Notes: a model not told the origin generated them from the letters alone. A stretch of 64,000 nt of DNA from Phycisphaerales bacterium (GCA_020845755.1 JADLFE010000009.1:248001-312000); one strand, 5' to 3'; counted from the first letter of the stretch, positions 45,560 through 55,513 are shown. Numbers and translations: made by a program.

Positions 45560-46510
45560 ATGGGTGTTGAGCGGCGACAGGGTGGTCATGATTCGGGCGC
45601 GGGGCGCGAGGGTGGCGGCGCGCGCATCGGCTCGCGATTGGGCGCCTGGATGTCGCTGGCGGTAATCGGGTTTCTGTATGCCGTGCCTTTGGTGTGGGGG
45701 TTCCTGGTTTCGCTCAAGACGCCGGGGCAGGCGTCGGCACCGGGGCTGGGCGTCCTGCCGCGGTTTGAAGGTGAGGGCGGGGATCCATCACTCTTCAGTG
45801 TCGCGTATTGGTCGCGGTTCTTTGAGCAGGCGGCGTCGAACTATCGCGACGTGTGGACGAGCCCGATCGCGGATTTCCCGCTGTACCTGCGGAACTCGCT
45901 CCTGGTCGCGGTGCTGAGCGTGCTTGGCACGCTCGTTTCGAGCTCGATCGTGGCGTATGGGTTTTCGCGGCTGCAATGGCGCGGGCGCGACGCGGTGTTC
46001 ACGCTGGTCTTGGCGACGATGATGGTGCCGCAGGCGGTGGTGATCGCGCCGTCGTATCTGATCTTCCGCGAACTCGGGTGGATCGGAACGTTTGCGCCGC
46101 TGTGGGCGCCGGCGTGGTTCAGCGGCGCGTCGAGCGTGTTCATGCTGCGACAGTTCTTCCTGACGATTCCGCGCGAGTTGGACGAGGCGGCGCGGATCGA
46201 CGGGTGCTCGCATGTCGGCGTGTTTGTGCGGGTGATCCTGCCCTTGTCGCGGCCGGCGCTGGCGGCGGTCGGGCTGTTCCAGTTCGTGGCGTCGTGGAAC
46301 GATTTTCTCGGGCCGCTGGTGTTCTTGAACCACCAGGAGCAGTACACACTGCAACTCGGTCTGGCGAACTACTACGCGCAGCACGGCGGCACGCCGTGGA
46401 ACCTGGTGATGGCGTTCAGCACGCTTGTGATCGTTCCGGTGCTGCTGCTGTTCCTCCTGACGCGCCGGTTGTTTGTGGAGGGAGTCGCGACGCAGGGGTT
46501 GAAGGAATAG
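45560..46510 (+). CDS. ABC sugar permease (MalG/UgpE type)
   Basis: A 316-residue permease with six helices. The EAA loop is 'LDEAARIDGCSHVGVFVRVILPLSRPALAAVG', and the C terminus 'RRLFVEGVATQGLKE' is typical for MalG-type proteins. The first 30 residues are Gly/Arg-rich and could be outside the true protein; a start at the Met before 'SLAVIGFLYAVPL' is possible. It completes a binding protein plus two permeases. There is no ATPase gene beside it, so a shared MsmK-like ATPase encoded elsewhere would be needed. Confidence 0.9.
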   Translation: MGVERRQGGHDSGAGREGGGARIGSRLGAWMSLAVIGFLYAVPLVWGFLVSLKTPGQASAPGLGVLPRFEGEGGDPSLFSVAYWSRFFEQAASNYRDVWTSPIADFPLYLRNSLLVAVLSVLGTLVSSSIVAYGFSRLQWRGRDAVFTLVLATMMVPQAVVIAPSYLIFRELGWIGTFAPLWAPAWFSGASSVFMLRQFFLTIPRELDEAARIDGCSHVGVFVRVILPLSRPALAAVGLFQFVASWNDFLGPLVFLNHQEQYTLQLGLANYYAQHGGTPWNLVMAFSTLVIVPVLLLFLLTRRLFVEGVATQGLKE

Positions 46511-46562
46511 TCGGGACGAGAAGAGCCGCAGTGAATGGCAGGAGACACCGTCGCTCGCGGAG

Positions 46563-49196
46563 TTACTGACTCGGAAGCGCGGCGCGGGCGGTGGTGAGGC
46601 AGTCGGGCGCGACGAGGCGGGATGGGTCTGATGGCGGGCGGATGATCGGGAAATCGAAGGATTCGCCGGGCAGGAGCGTGACGAAGTTGGCGTCACATTC
46701 GGCTTTGGCGTCGGCGCGGTCGGCATGGATGATGATGTCGCGGAGGAGCGAGGCGGCGGTGAGCGAGAGCACGGCGCCGTACTTTCCGATGGCGCGCCAT
46801 GACCAGGTGAACTCGGGCGGCGGGTCGTGCAGTTCGCGATCGACGCGGTAGAGCCAGGTGGCGCGGGGAACATCGGGCGAGTCGATCGGATCGACGACGG
46901 TGATCTCGCGCCAGGGGCGCGTGGTCGGGGCGATGAGGTCGTCGATGGCCGCGATGTGACGGACCTCGCCGGCGGGAACATTGAAGGCAACGTGTGACTC
47001 ACGGAGCGCTGTGCCGTCGAAATCGACGCGGCGGACGCGGGCGCGGCCAGACCAGTTGCGAGCGGTGTCGTTGATCGCGATGAGCGTGGGGCGCTGCTCG
47101 ATGGGCTGGATGGTGAGAAGCCGCGGCGACATGGAGCGCCGCACGGCGTGCCACGCGGGCTTTCGGCGTCCGGCGGAGTCGATGAGCGACCAGGAGAAGC
47201 CGGCCCACGCGTCGTTGAGTTGCCAGATGAGGGCGGCGGAGCAGCGGGGTTGGTTGGCGCGGAGCCATTCGACGCCGATGGAGAGGGCGCGGGCCTGGGC
47301 GCGGAGGGCGAGGTCGTGCCAGTGCTCGAAATCGCGGGGCTCGCCATAGACGCGGCGGATTTCGGCAAGGTGGTGAGGCTCGTGGCCGCCGGTGGCGCGC
47401 TGGCGGTGGTTGAGCTGGTCGGAGAAGAGTTGAAGCAGATCGCTGTCGCTCGCGGTGCGAATCGGCTCGATCGACCCGGACCTTCGCGGGGCCTCAGGTC
47501 CGGCGTCCAAAGACGGCGGACTCGGTCGCACGCGCGCGAGCGATTCGGCGGGGATGGCCTTGCGGAGCGTGGCGAGCGTACTGACGGATTGGTGTCCGAA
47601 TTCGGTGCAGGCGCGCGGGATGACTTCGCGGTAGCGCGCGCCCTGCACGTCCCAGGTGTGTCGATCGCCGCGGTCGGGAGAGTTGGGCGCGCTCGTTGCG
47701 TCGCGCGACCAGGGTGAGTTGGCCCAGTAGGGACGCGTGGGGTCGAGCTCGCGAACGATCCGCGGCAGGAGATCGAAGTAGTAGGCGGCGCCCCAGGATT
47801 GATCGGGCGCGAGGCGTTGCTTCCAGCCCCAGTTTTCATAGCCCCACACGCACTCGTTTCCGCCGCACCAGAGCGCGACGGAGGGGTGCGAGGAGAGACG
47901 GGCGACGTGATGGCGTGCTTCGCGTTCGACGAGGGCGCGGTATGGCTCTTCCTCTGGGTACATGGCGCAGGCGAACATGAAGTCCTGCCAGACGAGGATG
48001 CCGAGCTCGTCGCAGGCGTCGTAGAACGAATCGGGCTCGTAGCACCCGCCGCCCCAGACGCGGAGCGTGTTCATGTTGGCGTCGGCGGCCTGCTGGACGC
48101 GGGCGCGGAGGGTGTCGGCGCCGGCGTGCAGGGGCCACATGCCTTCGGGGATCCAATTGGCGCCCTGCATGAAGACGCGGCGATTGTTGACGCGGAGCTC
48201 GAAGGATTCGCCGAAGCGGTCGGGCGAGGTGTTGAGCGAGATGGTGCGCAGGCCGACGCGACGCGAGGATTGATCGAGGGTGGCGAAGGATGGCGGATCG
48301 GTGAGCGAGACGCGGAGGGTGTAGAGGGGTTGCGGGCCGTGGGAGCGCGGCCACCAGAGCTGCGGGTTTGTGATGTGGAGGGGGATGGTGACTGAGCCGG
48401 CAGAACACGTCGCCGTGCTTTTCGCGACGAGCTGATCTTGAGGGTCGAGAAGTTCTGCGATGACGGTGAAGGGGGAGTGCGAGCTGAGCGCCAGATCGAC
48501 ATGGACCTCGAGCGCGGCGGCGGAATCATCGGCGCGGGTGACCAGCGGGCGGACGTGGTCGATGCGGGCGGCGGACCAGTGCTCGATGCAGGCGTTGCTG
48601 AGGCCGCAGGTCGCGAGTTTGGGGCCCCAGTCCCAGCCGAAGTTGCAGGCGGGTCGGCGTGCGAAGTTGAAGGGCTCCCAGTCGCCGTTGACGGGGCGCG
48701 GACCGAAGCGAGCGGCGCGCTGACGGATGGCGCGGAGCGGGGCTTCGAGGGCGAGGTCGACGGTGTTGATACCTGTGCGGAGGTGGGTCGCGACGGGGAG
48801 GCGGTGCGGAACGTACAAGCTCTCGGTGCGGGCGAGTTCAATGCCGTTGAGCGAGATGGTGGCGAAGGTGTCGAGGGCGTCCAAGACGAGGTCGATGTTG
48901 GCAAATGGCTCCGGCGAGGTGGGCGTGCTGCCCTCGCGTGGCACGGATTCGACGGGCGGCCAGGTAAACTCGCGGCGATAGATCCAATCGCATTCACCGA
49001 CCCACTGCACGTCGAGTTCGTGCATGGATTCAGCGGGATCGGGGATGAGGCCGGCGGCGAGAAGATCGAGATGGATGCAACCGGAAGCGGGGATACCGCG
49101 AGAGAGTTGAGCGCGGAGCGCGGGTGGGGCGGCGTCGGAGCGCGGGCCGAGGTAGAGCGTCCAGCGGGAGTCGTTGAGCGAGAGCGCCTGCTTCAC
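46563..49196 (-). CDS. Beta-mannosidase, glycoside hydrolase family 2
   Basis: An 877-residue cytoplasmic enzyme (no signal peptide). The N-terminal sugar-binding domain begins 'LNDSRWTLYLGP' and includes 'ECDWIYRREFTWPP'. The TIM barrel holds the acid/base Glu448 in 'WCGGNECVWGYENWG' and the nucleophile Glu532 in 'ACTEFGHQS'; 'GWDWGPKLATCGL' and 'VFMQGANWIPEGMWP' fit the beta-mannosidase branch. It would cut the beta-mannose that joins the core chitobiose of N-glycans. The GTG at 49196 is preferred over the GTG at 49280, since TACCCT ends 6 nt before it and the protein then opens like its family. It lies convergent to the importer. Confidence 0.88.
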   Translation of the reverse strand: MKQALSLNDSRWTLYLGPRSDAAPPALRAQLSRGIPASGCIHLDLLAAGLIPDPAESMHELDVQWVGECDWIYRREFTWPPVESVPREGSTPTSPEPFANIDLVLDALDTFATISLNGIELARTESLYVPHRLPVATHLRTGINTVDLALEAPLRAIRQRAARFGPRPVNGDWEPFNFARRPACNFGWDWGPKLATCGLSNACIEHWSAARIDHVRPLVTRADDSAAALEVHVDLALSSHSPFTVIAELLDPQDQLVAKSTATCSAGSVTIPLHITNPQLWWPRSHGPQPLYTLRVSLTDPPSFATLDQSSRRVGLRTISLNTSPDRFGESFELRVNNRRVFMQGANWIPEGMWPLHAGADTLRARVQQAADANMNTLRVWGGGCYEPDSFYDACDELGILVWQDFMFACAMYPEEEPYRALVEREARHHVARLSSHPSVALWCGGNECVWGYENWGWKQRLAPDQSWGAAYYFDLLPRIVRELDPTRPYWANSPWSRDATSAPNSPDRGDRHTWDVQGARYREVIPRACTEFGHQSVSTLATLRKAIPAESLARVRPSPPSLDAGPEAPRRSGSIEPIRTASDSDLLQLFSDQLNHRQRATGGHEPHHLAEIRRVYGEPRDFEHWHDLALRAQARALSIGVEWLRANQPRCSAALIWQLNDAWAGFSWSLIDSAGRRKPAWHAVRRSMSPRLLTIQPIEQRPTLIAINDTARNWSGRARVRRVDFDGTALRESHVAFNVPAGEVRHIAAIDDLIAPTTRPWREITVVDPIDSPDVPRATWLYRVDRELHDPPPEFTWSWRAIGKYGAVLSLTAASLLRDIIIHADRADAKAECDANFVTLLPGESFDFPIIRPPSDPSRLVAPDCLTTARAALPSQ

Positions 49197-49202
49197 GTGC
49201 GG

Positions 49203-49208
49203 AGGGTA
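49203..49208 (-). promoter_or_regulatory. -10-like box of the beta-mannosidase gene
   Basis: TACCCT on the minus strand ends 6 nt before the GTG at 49196. It supports that start over an upstream one. Confidence 0.5.
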
Positions 49209-49378
49209 GGGGAACGAGTGGATGGAATGGGAACGGCCGGTGAGGGAGTCGAGGGCACACGGCGGAGCATGCGTGGCCACCGGGTTTGCAATGCGACCCC
49301 GCGGCGCACGGCTGTAAGCAGCGGGAAGTGGTGTTGACGATTCGATACACTGGGGCGGGTTACCGCAAGGAGAATCGC

Positions 49379-51490
49379 ATGTTCACACTGCTTCGTCGCA
49401 TTGTTCCGCTGGCCCGGGTTTCGGTGGGAGTGGCCTCGATCGGATTGGCCGGGCTGGTATCGATGTCGGGGTGCGCGGGTACTTCTCACTCGGCTGGTTC
49501 GTCGGGAGGAGCATCGGCAGCGGCGGGCGAGCCAGAGCGGCTGGGCTGGTGGAGCGATGCGCGGTTCGGCATGTTCATCCACTGGGGGCTGTACGCGATC
49601 CCCGCGGGCGTGCATGGCGACAAGAACACCTACGGCGAGTGGATCCGGAGCGAGGCGCGGATTCCGGTCGATGAGTATGACCTGTATCGGAAACAGTTCA
49701 ATCCGACGAAGTTTGATCCCGATGCGTGGTGCCGGATTGCCAAGGCCGCGGGGATGAAGTACATCGTGATCACGTCGAAGCATCACGACGGGTTCGCGTT
49801 GTTCGACTCGGCGGTGACGGATCACGACGTGATGGACACGCCGTTCAAGCGTGACATCCTGAAGGAGTTGGCGGACGCGTCGCGGCGGCAAGGGATCCAG
49901 ATCTGCTGGTACTACTCGATCATGGATTGGCACCATCCCGACTATCTGCCACGGCGTGACTGGGAGAAGGATCGGCCGACGGCGGGGGCGGACTATGAGC
50001 ACTATGTCGCGTACATGAAGTCGCAGTTGAAGGAACTGCTGACGAACTACGGGCCGATCGGCGTGTTGTGGTTTGACGGGCAATGGGAAGGGACATGGAC
50101 GAACGAGCGCGGGCATGACCTGCAGAAGTATGTGCGGTCGCTGCAGCCGGACATCATCATCAACAGCCGCGTCGGGCGTGAGGGCGGCGCGTATGGGCTG
50201 GAGACGAACCGCGCGGAGCGGCTGGGCGATTACGGCACGCCGGAGCAGTTCATCCCGGAGACGGCCCCGGCGTTCCCGTGGGAAACGTGCATGACGATGA
50301 ACGGGCACTGGGGCTACAACGCGGCGGACAAGAACTTCAAGAGCGCCGACGATCTGGTGAGGAAACTGGTGGACATCGCGTCCAAGGGCGGGAACTTCCT
50401 GCTGAACGTCGGGCCGACGGCGGAGGGCGAGATCCCGGCGGAGTCGGTGGAGCGACTGCGGTCGATCGGGCGCTGGACGTTTGTGAACGGCGCGTCGATC
50501 TATGGAACGGTCGGGAGCCCGCTCTCGGCGCAGTCTTGGGGGCGATGCACCGCCAAGTACACCGAGGACGGAAACACGACGCTGTTCCTGCACATGTTTG
50601 ATTGGCCGGCGGACGGCAAGTTGCGGGTGACGAATCTCCTGAACAAGCCGCTGCTTGCGACGCCGCTGGCGGACAAGAAGGCGTCGGGGTTGGCGGTGGA
50701 TCGCGATGGGGATTCGCTGGTGATCACGCTGCCGGCGAAGCCCGCGCAGATGGAACCGGTGACGGTGGTGAAACTGGTGATCGAGGGGAAGCCGGACGTG
50801 GTGTCGCCGCCGACGATCGAGGCGGACGCGGGGATCTTCATCGACTCGATGAAGGTGCGGGTGACGAGCGGGCAGAAGAACGTGGAGATCCGCTACACGC
50901 TGGATGGGAGTGAGCCGACGGCGAGTTCGGCGAAGGCGACGGGCGCGATCACGATCGATCGGACCTTGGCGTTGCGGGCGCGGACGTTCCGCGACGGGAA
51001 GGCGATGAGTTCGATCGTGGAGCGGACGTTTGAGAAGGTCGTGCCGCGGAAGGCCGCCGAAGGCGTGGCCGCGAACGAAGGGTTGAAGTACGAGTTCGTG
51101 AAGGGCGACTTTGATCGCGTGCCGAAGTTTGAGTCATTCGCGGATCGGGCGCGGGGCGACTGCCGCGGGCTTGATCTGTCGAAGGCGACCGAGCCGAATC
51201 ACTTTGCGATGCGGTTCACGGGATTTCTGGATGTGCCACGGGACGGCGTGTACACGCTGACGCTGGGCTCTGACGACGGGAGCGTGATGACGCTGGGTGA
51301 CGGCGTGCTGATCGACCACGACGGGCTGCACAGTTACGATGAGAAATCGGCGACGGTGGCGCTCGCCAAAGGGATGCACCCGTTCAGTGTGTCGTTCTTC
51401 GAAAAGTCGGGCGGGTATGACCTGAAACTGTTCTGGAGCACGCCGGGCGGGAAGAAGGAAGCGGTGCCGTCGAAGGCGATGGTGCGGTAA
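49379..51490 (+). CDS. Alpha-L-fucosidase, glycoside hydrolase family 29, lipoprotein
   Basis: A 703-residue enzyme. The signal peptide ends in the lipobox MSGC (Cys about 31), so it is anchored to a membrane. The GH29 barrel begins 'WWSDARFGMFIHWGLYAIPAGVHG', with 'YIVITSKHHDGFALFDS' and the nucleophile Asp233 in 'GVLWFDGQWEG'. After the barrel comes a beta-sandwich, then a chitobiase/hexosaminidase C-terminal-like domain ('VEIRYTLDGSEPTASS') and a PA14-like fold ('GVYTLTLGSDDGSVMTLGDGVLIDHDGLH'). These extra domains suit binding to insoluble or complex glycans. AAGGAG is upstream of the ATG; TACACT (49346-49351) is the likely -10 box. Confidence 0.92.
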   Translation: MFTLLRRIVPLARVSVGVASIGLAGLVSMSGCAGTSHSAGSSGGASAAAGEPERLGWWSDARFGMFIHWGLYAIPAGVHGDKNTYGEWIRSEARIPVDEYDLYRKQFNPTKFDPDAWCRIAKAAGMKYIVITSKHHDGFALFDSAVTDHDVMDTPFKRDILKELADASRRQGIQICWYYSIMDWHHPDYLPRRDWEKDRPTAGADYEHYVAYMKSQLKELLTNYGPIGVLWFDGQWEGTWTNERGHDLQKYVRSLQPDIIINSRVGREGGAYGLETNRAERLGDYGTPEQFIPETAPAFPWETCMTMNGHWGYNAADKNFKSADDLVRKLVDIASKGGNFLLNVGPTAEGEIPAESVERLRSIGRWTFVNGASIYGTVGSPLSAQSWGRCTAKYTEDGNTTLFLHMFDWPADGKLRVTNLLNKPLLATPLADKKASGLAVDRDGDSLVITLPAKPAQMEPVTVVKLVIEGKPDVVSPPTIEADAGIFIDSMKVRVTSGQKNVEIRYTLDGSEPTASSAKATGAITIDRTLALRARTFRDGKAMSSIVERTFEKVVPRKAAEGVAANEGLKYEFVKGDFDRVPKFESFADRARGDCRGLDLSKATEPNHFAMRFTGFLDVPRDGVYTLTLGSDDGSVMTLGDGVLIDHDGLHSYDEKSATVALAKGMHPFSVSFFEKSGGYDLKLFWSTPGGKKEAVPSKAMVR

Positions 51491-51519
51491 CGGTTCTCGA
51501 CGGAGCGGTGGGTGTGGAC

Positions 51520-53850
51520 TCAGCAGCCCGACTCATAGTGCTCGGCAAACAGGTCGTAATCGAGGGCGTTGACGAAGCCGTCGGTGTTGAAATCGGCGTC
51601 GGCTGACCCGGTTTCGAAGGCCTCAACGAAGGGCTGGTAATCAAGGTCATCAACGCGCCCGTCGAGGTTCAGGTCCGCGGGCGAGGTGACAACGAGACTG
51701 ATGGACGGCATGAGAATAATGTCGCGAGGCTGATGCGCGACAACAACCTCGATCTTGTCCACGCCGCAGCGGGTGCCCGCGGTCACAGAGGCAATCAACG
51801 TGCCGTGATCGCTTGCTTCGACGGGCCCGAGGGTGGTGGTCCTGTCACTTCCTGGCGCATGGGAGAGGCGGACCGCGGCGGGATCGATCGTGACCGGAGT
51901 TCCCGCGAAGTCGCGGAGCGAAATAGTGATCGTGGCCGAGGATCGGAGCACGGCGCGGATGATCGATTGGTCGGGAGTGGCCTGTGACTTCACGCCGTCG
52001 GCAACGCCGACCAGTCCGGAACGCCAGGCGTCGAACATGTTCCTGAGGGTGTAGACCGGATCGGGATCGGAGGCGGTCTGGTTGGGCACGTTGAAGGTCA
52101 TGTAGTAGTCGCCGCCGCCCTGGCCGCTTTGCGGGTTGAACGCGCCTGGCTCGCGGGCCTGCATGAGGATGGCGCCGCCGGCGCCGACGCACGCGATATC
52201 AAGACTGGCATCGGCGTTCAGATCGGCAACGGTAATCTTGGGAGCGGTCCAGCCGGTTGGGTACGCCCGGGGCGAATCAAACGTGGCGTCGCCGTGACCG
52301 AGGACGATGTTGAGTCGCTGGGGCGCTGATCGCGTGGTGACGGCCAGGTCGACGAGCCCGTCAGCGTTGACATCGGCCACACGCAGCGCATTGCCCGTGC
52401 CGATGATGGGGATCGATGCGAGGTTCCAGTTCGCGCCGTCGCGGGTGTACATGCGCACAGCCTGTTCGGCGTTGTTGACGGTGGCGAATACTTCGGGAAC
52501 GGCGTCGCCGTCGATGTCGCGAGTGACGACGGCGAGGGCGGCCGCCGGGAGCGGGAGCGTGCCAAGCGTCTCGAGAGTTCCGTCGTTGCCGGCGTTGCGC
52601 AGCAGAACCATGGACTTTCCGGTGAGATCACCGACGACCAGGTCGGGGCGGGAGTCGCCATCGAGGTCGCCCGATGCGATGAGATTGGGCCCGGCACCGA
52701 CGCCTGTATTGGAAAGCATGCTGAACACACCGGAGTCGTTGCGCAGGATGGTGACGGCGGGTGCGGTTTGCGACACGATCGCCGCGTCGAGATCGCCATC
52801 GGAATCCACGTCAAAGAGCGTGAGAGCCCGAGGGCCGGTGGGGAGCAAGATGGCGGGCTCGGCGACAAACGAGCCGTCGCCCTGACCGCGCAGGGGAATG
52901 AAGCGGGCGCCGTCCGAGTCGATCGCAAGCAGGTCCCTGGTGTTGTCGGCGTCGAGGTCGAACACGACCAGGTCGCGGAGCGTGCCTCCGAACTGCGTGT
53001 TGACGGGGGACGCCATGCGGACCAGACCTCGTTCGGGCGTGATATTCCGCAGGAAACTGAGCGTTCCGACGGCGCCGCCGCCGATCACGATATCTTCGCG
53101 GGAGTCGGAGTCGAAGTCGGCGCTGGCGATGCACATGGGAGTCGCGGCGGTGCGGTAATTGGCGTTGGAGCCGTCGACATCCCCGCGACGCGCGATGAGC
53201 ATGTAGGCGATGTGGGCGGACTTTTCAAAGTTCGGTGGTGGGGCTCCGCAACTGTCGGGCTTGGACTGGCTGCAGGAGCATCGTCCGTCGCCGCCCATGG
53301 AACGGGCGGCCTCCATGCCGGCCATGAGTTTTTCGGCCATATCGCCCGGTGTATTGACGATCGCATCGACGGCCAGCGACACGACCGGATTGCCGGTAAG
53401 GACGTTGCCCTGCACGGCGAACACGAGATCGCCGACGGAGCCGGTTTCTCCTCCCTTCCACACGCCGGCGCCGGATCCACTGAAGGTCACGGCGCCGCCG
53501 CGAACATCGACGATGCCGTACTGTCGAGTCTGGTGCCCGGTGTCGAAGGCGGACAGTCCGGCGAGGATCTGCGCCGGGGTCCAGCCGTCGAGGAGGTGAT
53601 CGCGGATGTAGGTGCGGTTGTAGCCGTTGGTGTCGACGTAGGACTGCGCTGTCGCGCCGCCGACGCCCATGAGCATGACAGGGGTGTTCGCCTGGAGGTC
53701 AAAGCCCGTGAGGCATGTCGCGGACGCCAGCCCGACCTCACCGGTGCGAGTGTCGACGATGACGATCGACCATGTCGCATCGACAAGGGAGACCACCGCC
53801 GACGCCCCCACGACCGCGGCCAGCGCCGCCACGCGATTCTTCCGCGACAT
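51520..53850 (-). CDS. DUF1028 protein with VCBS repeats and dockerin-like C terminus
   Basis: A 776-residue exported protein. After a signal peptide (VAALAAVVGASAVVSLVDA) the DUF1028 domain, an Ntn-hydrolase-like fold, runs about 25-225: 'TWSIVIVDTRTGEVGLASATCL', 'GVGGATAQSYVDT' and 'YGIVDVRGG'. The middle has about seven VCBS/FG-GAP-type repeats with Asp-rich calcium loops ('DLDGDSRPDLVVGDL', 'DVNADGLVDLAVTT'). A beta domain follows, and the C terminus has two dockerin-like repeats ('LNLDGRVDDLDYQPF', 'DFNTDGFVNALDYDLF'), ending in Gly-Cys, like the deiminase-type gene at 20494. GGAGGA is upstream of the ATG. The enzyme activity is not known. Confidence 0.86.
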   Translation of the reverse strand: MSRKNRVAALAAVVGASAVVSLVDATWSIVIVDTRTGEVGLASATCLTGFDLQANTPVMLMGVGGATAQSYVDTNGYNRTYIRDHLLDGWTPAQILAGLSAFDTGHQTRQYGIVDVRGGAVTFSGSGAGVWKGGETGSVGDLVFAVQGNVLTGNPVVSLAVDAIVNTPGDMAEKLMAGMEAARSMGGDGRCSCSQSKPDSCGAPPPNFEKSAHIAYMLIARRGDVDGSNANYRTAATPMCIASADFDSDSREDIVIGGGAVGTLSFLRNITPERGLVRMASPVNTQFGGTLRDLVVFDLDADNTRDLLAIDSDGARFIPLRGQGDGSFVAEPAILLPTGPRALTLFDVDSDGDLDAAIVSQTAPAVTILRNDSGVFSMLSNTGVGAGPNLIASGDLDGDSRPDLVVGDLTGKSMVLLRNAGNDGTLETLGTLPLPAAALAVVTRDIDGDAVPEVFATVNNAEQAVRMYTRDGANWNLASIPIIGTGNALRVADVNADGLVDLAVTTRSAPQRLNIVLGHGDATFDSPRAYPTGWTAPKITVADLNADASLDIACVGAGGAILMQAREPGAFNPQSGQGGGDYYMTFNVPNQTASDPDPVYTLRNMFDAWRSGLVGVADGVKSQATPDQSIIRAVLRSSATITISLRDFAGTPVTIDPAAVRLSHAPGSDRTTTLGPVEASDHGTLIASVTAGTRCGVDKIEVVVAHQPRDIILMPSISLVVTSPADLNLDGRVDDLDYQPFVEAFETGSADADFNTDGFVNALDYDLFAEHYESGC

Positions 53851-54006
53851 GACATCTCCTCCGTCGTGGCCCGGAATCGGGCCGCACGACCAGCGTACCT
53901 GACGCGCCCCCATCTCCGGAAGCGCGTCGCGCCAAGCACATCGACCGAATTGCGATCTCGGATGGCAGACGGGCGCGAACGCCCCATCGCTCGTTGTCCT
54001 CAATGC

Positions 54007-55506
54007 CTATCGCAAGCCGTACTCGCGGAGTTTTCGGTACAGCGTCCGCTCTCCAATTCCCAGGAGTTTGGCGGCCTGTTCGCGATTTCCTGCCGTCAGA
54101 CGCAGCGTCTCGCGGATCGCGCGCTTCTCGATCTGCTCTAGGCTGGTGCCCGCCAGCCCGCTCCCGGAAACGGGCATCTCGCTCTCGCCTTCGGTCGTGT
54201 CGTCGCTCCGAACGCTGTCGGGGATGTGCTTGACATCCAGCACGACGGGACCACCGCCGCCGATCGCGCTCTCGCCCATCGCGGTCACGACCATGTTCTG
54301 GACGACGTTGAGGAGTTGGCGCACGTTGCCCGGCCATGTGCAACTGGTGAGGCGCATGATCGCCGCGTCGGTAATGTCGGGCGTGGGCGTGGCCTTGTTG
54401 AACTGCTCGGCGAAGCGAGATACGGCGTGGCGCACGATGCGCGGGATATCCTCTCGCCGCTCGCGCAGCGGGGGGATGGAGACGGTGGCGCCGTTGATGC
54501 GGAAGAAGAGATCGCCACGAAACGATCCCTCCGCCACCATCTTCGAGAGATCGCGGTTGGTCGCGCTCACGAGGCGCACGTCGGTCTTCCGCGGCTCGTT
54601 GCTCCCGAGGCGGACGACCTCGCCCGTCTCCAGCACACGCAGCAGTTTGGCCTGCATCTTGAGCGGCATGTCGCCGATCTCATCCAGGAACAGCGTTCCG
54701 CCGTTGGCGTATTCGAACACACCCTCGCGATCGCGCTCAGCGTTCGTGAACGCGCCCTTGACGTGCCCGAACAACTGATCCTCGAGCAGGCTCTCGGCCT
54801 CGGCGGCGCAGTTGAGCGCGACGAAGCGCCCGCCTCCCTTCACCTGCCCGCGCGGGCCGTTGCGATGGATGGCCTGCGCGATGAGTTCCTTGCCCGTGCC
54901 GCTCTCGCCCGTCACCAGCACCGGCAGGTTCGACGGCGCGATCGTCTTCACCGTCCGCAGGATCCGTCGCATCGCCTCCGAGCCCGCGATGATCCCCTCG
55001 AACCCCTCATGCTGCACCAGTTCGCCCGAGCCAAGCCCGCTCCGCTCGCTCTCGTGGCGCAGCAGCACCGTCTCCGCCGCTCGCGTCACCAACTCGCGGA
55101 ACACCGAAAGGTCCAGCGGCTTTTCGATGAAGTCGTACACCCCGTGCTTGAACGCCGCCCGCGCCGTCGCGACATCGCCGTGGGCCGTGACCATGATCGT
55201 CTCGGCATTGGGCTGGAGTTTCTTGACGTTCTCCAGCACGCGCAGGCCCGCGTCACCGCCGTCGGGCGAGACGCCGTTCGCGCCCGCAGAGTTGGGCATG
55301 CGCAGGTCGGTCACGATGACATCGAAGGCGCCGCCGCGAAGTTCATCGATCGCCGCTGGGACTGCGTTCACAATGGTGCAAACGTGCCCGGGCTTCCGCA
55401 GGGCGTCGGCCATGACGTCCGCGTGTTCGGGCTCGTCGTCCACGATCAAGACCTGGGCGCGAAGGTCACGGCCTTGGGTCGTCTGAGTTGCGGTGCTTTC
55501 GGACAT
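54007..55506 (-). CDS. Sigma-54-dependent response regulator, NtrC family
   Basis: A 499-residue activator with receiver (about 18-145), AAA+ (about 170-410) and Fis-type DNA-binding helices (about 455-499, '[20 protein letters not shown]'). The phosphorylated Asp67 ('VIVTDLRMP') is followed by an insertion of about a dozen residues ('[13 protein letters not shown]') not seen in ordinary receivers; Lys129 completes the site. Walker A 'GESGTGKE' is at 200-207, Walker B 'TLFLDEI' near 271. The sigma-54 contact loop reads GAFTNA (251-256) where GAFTGA is the rule. No kinase gene is in the window. Its target may include the Hsp20 promoter at 3354. TAGACT ends 7 nt before the ATG. Confidence 0.92.
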   Translation of the reverse strand: MSESTATQTTQGRDLRAQVLIVDDEPEHADVMADALRKPGHVCTIVNAVPAAIDELRGGAFDVIVTDLRMPNSAGANGVSPDGGDAGLRVLENVKKLQPNAETIMVTAHGDVATARAAFKHGVYDFIEKPLDLSVFRELVTRAAETVLLRHESERSGLGSGELVQHEGFEGIIAGSEAMRRILRTVKTIAPSNLPVLVTGESGTGKELIAQAIHRNGPRGQVKGGGRFVALNCAAEAESLLEDQLFGHVKGAFTNAERDREGVFEYANGGTLFLDEIGDMPLKMQAKLLRVLETGEVVRLGSNEPRKTDVRLVSATNRDLSKMVAEGSFRGDLFFRINGATVSIPPLRERREDIPRIVRHAVSRFAEQFNKATPTPDITDAAIMRLTSCTWPGNVRQLLNVVQNMVVTAMGESAIGGGGPVVLDVKHIPDSVRSDDTTEGESEMPVSGSGLAGTSLEQIEKRAIRETLRLTAGNREQAAKLLGIGERTLYRKLREYGLR

Positions 55507-55513
55507 GCGGAGA

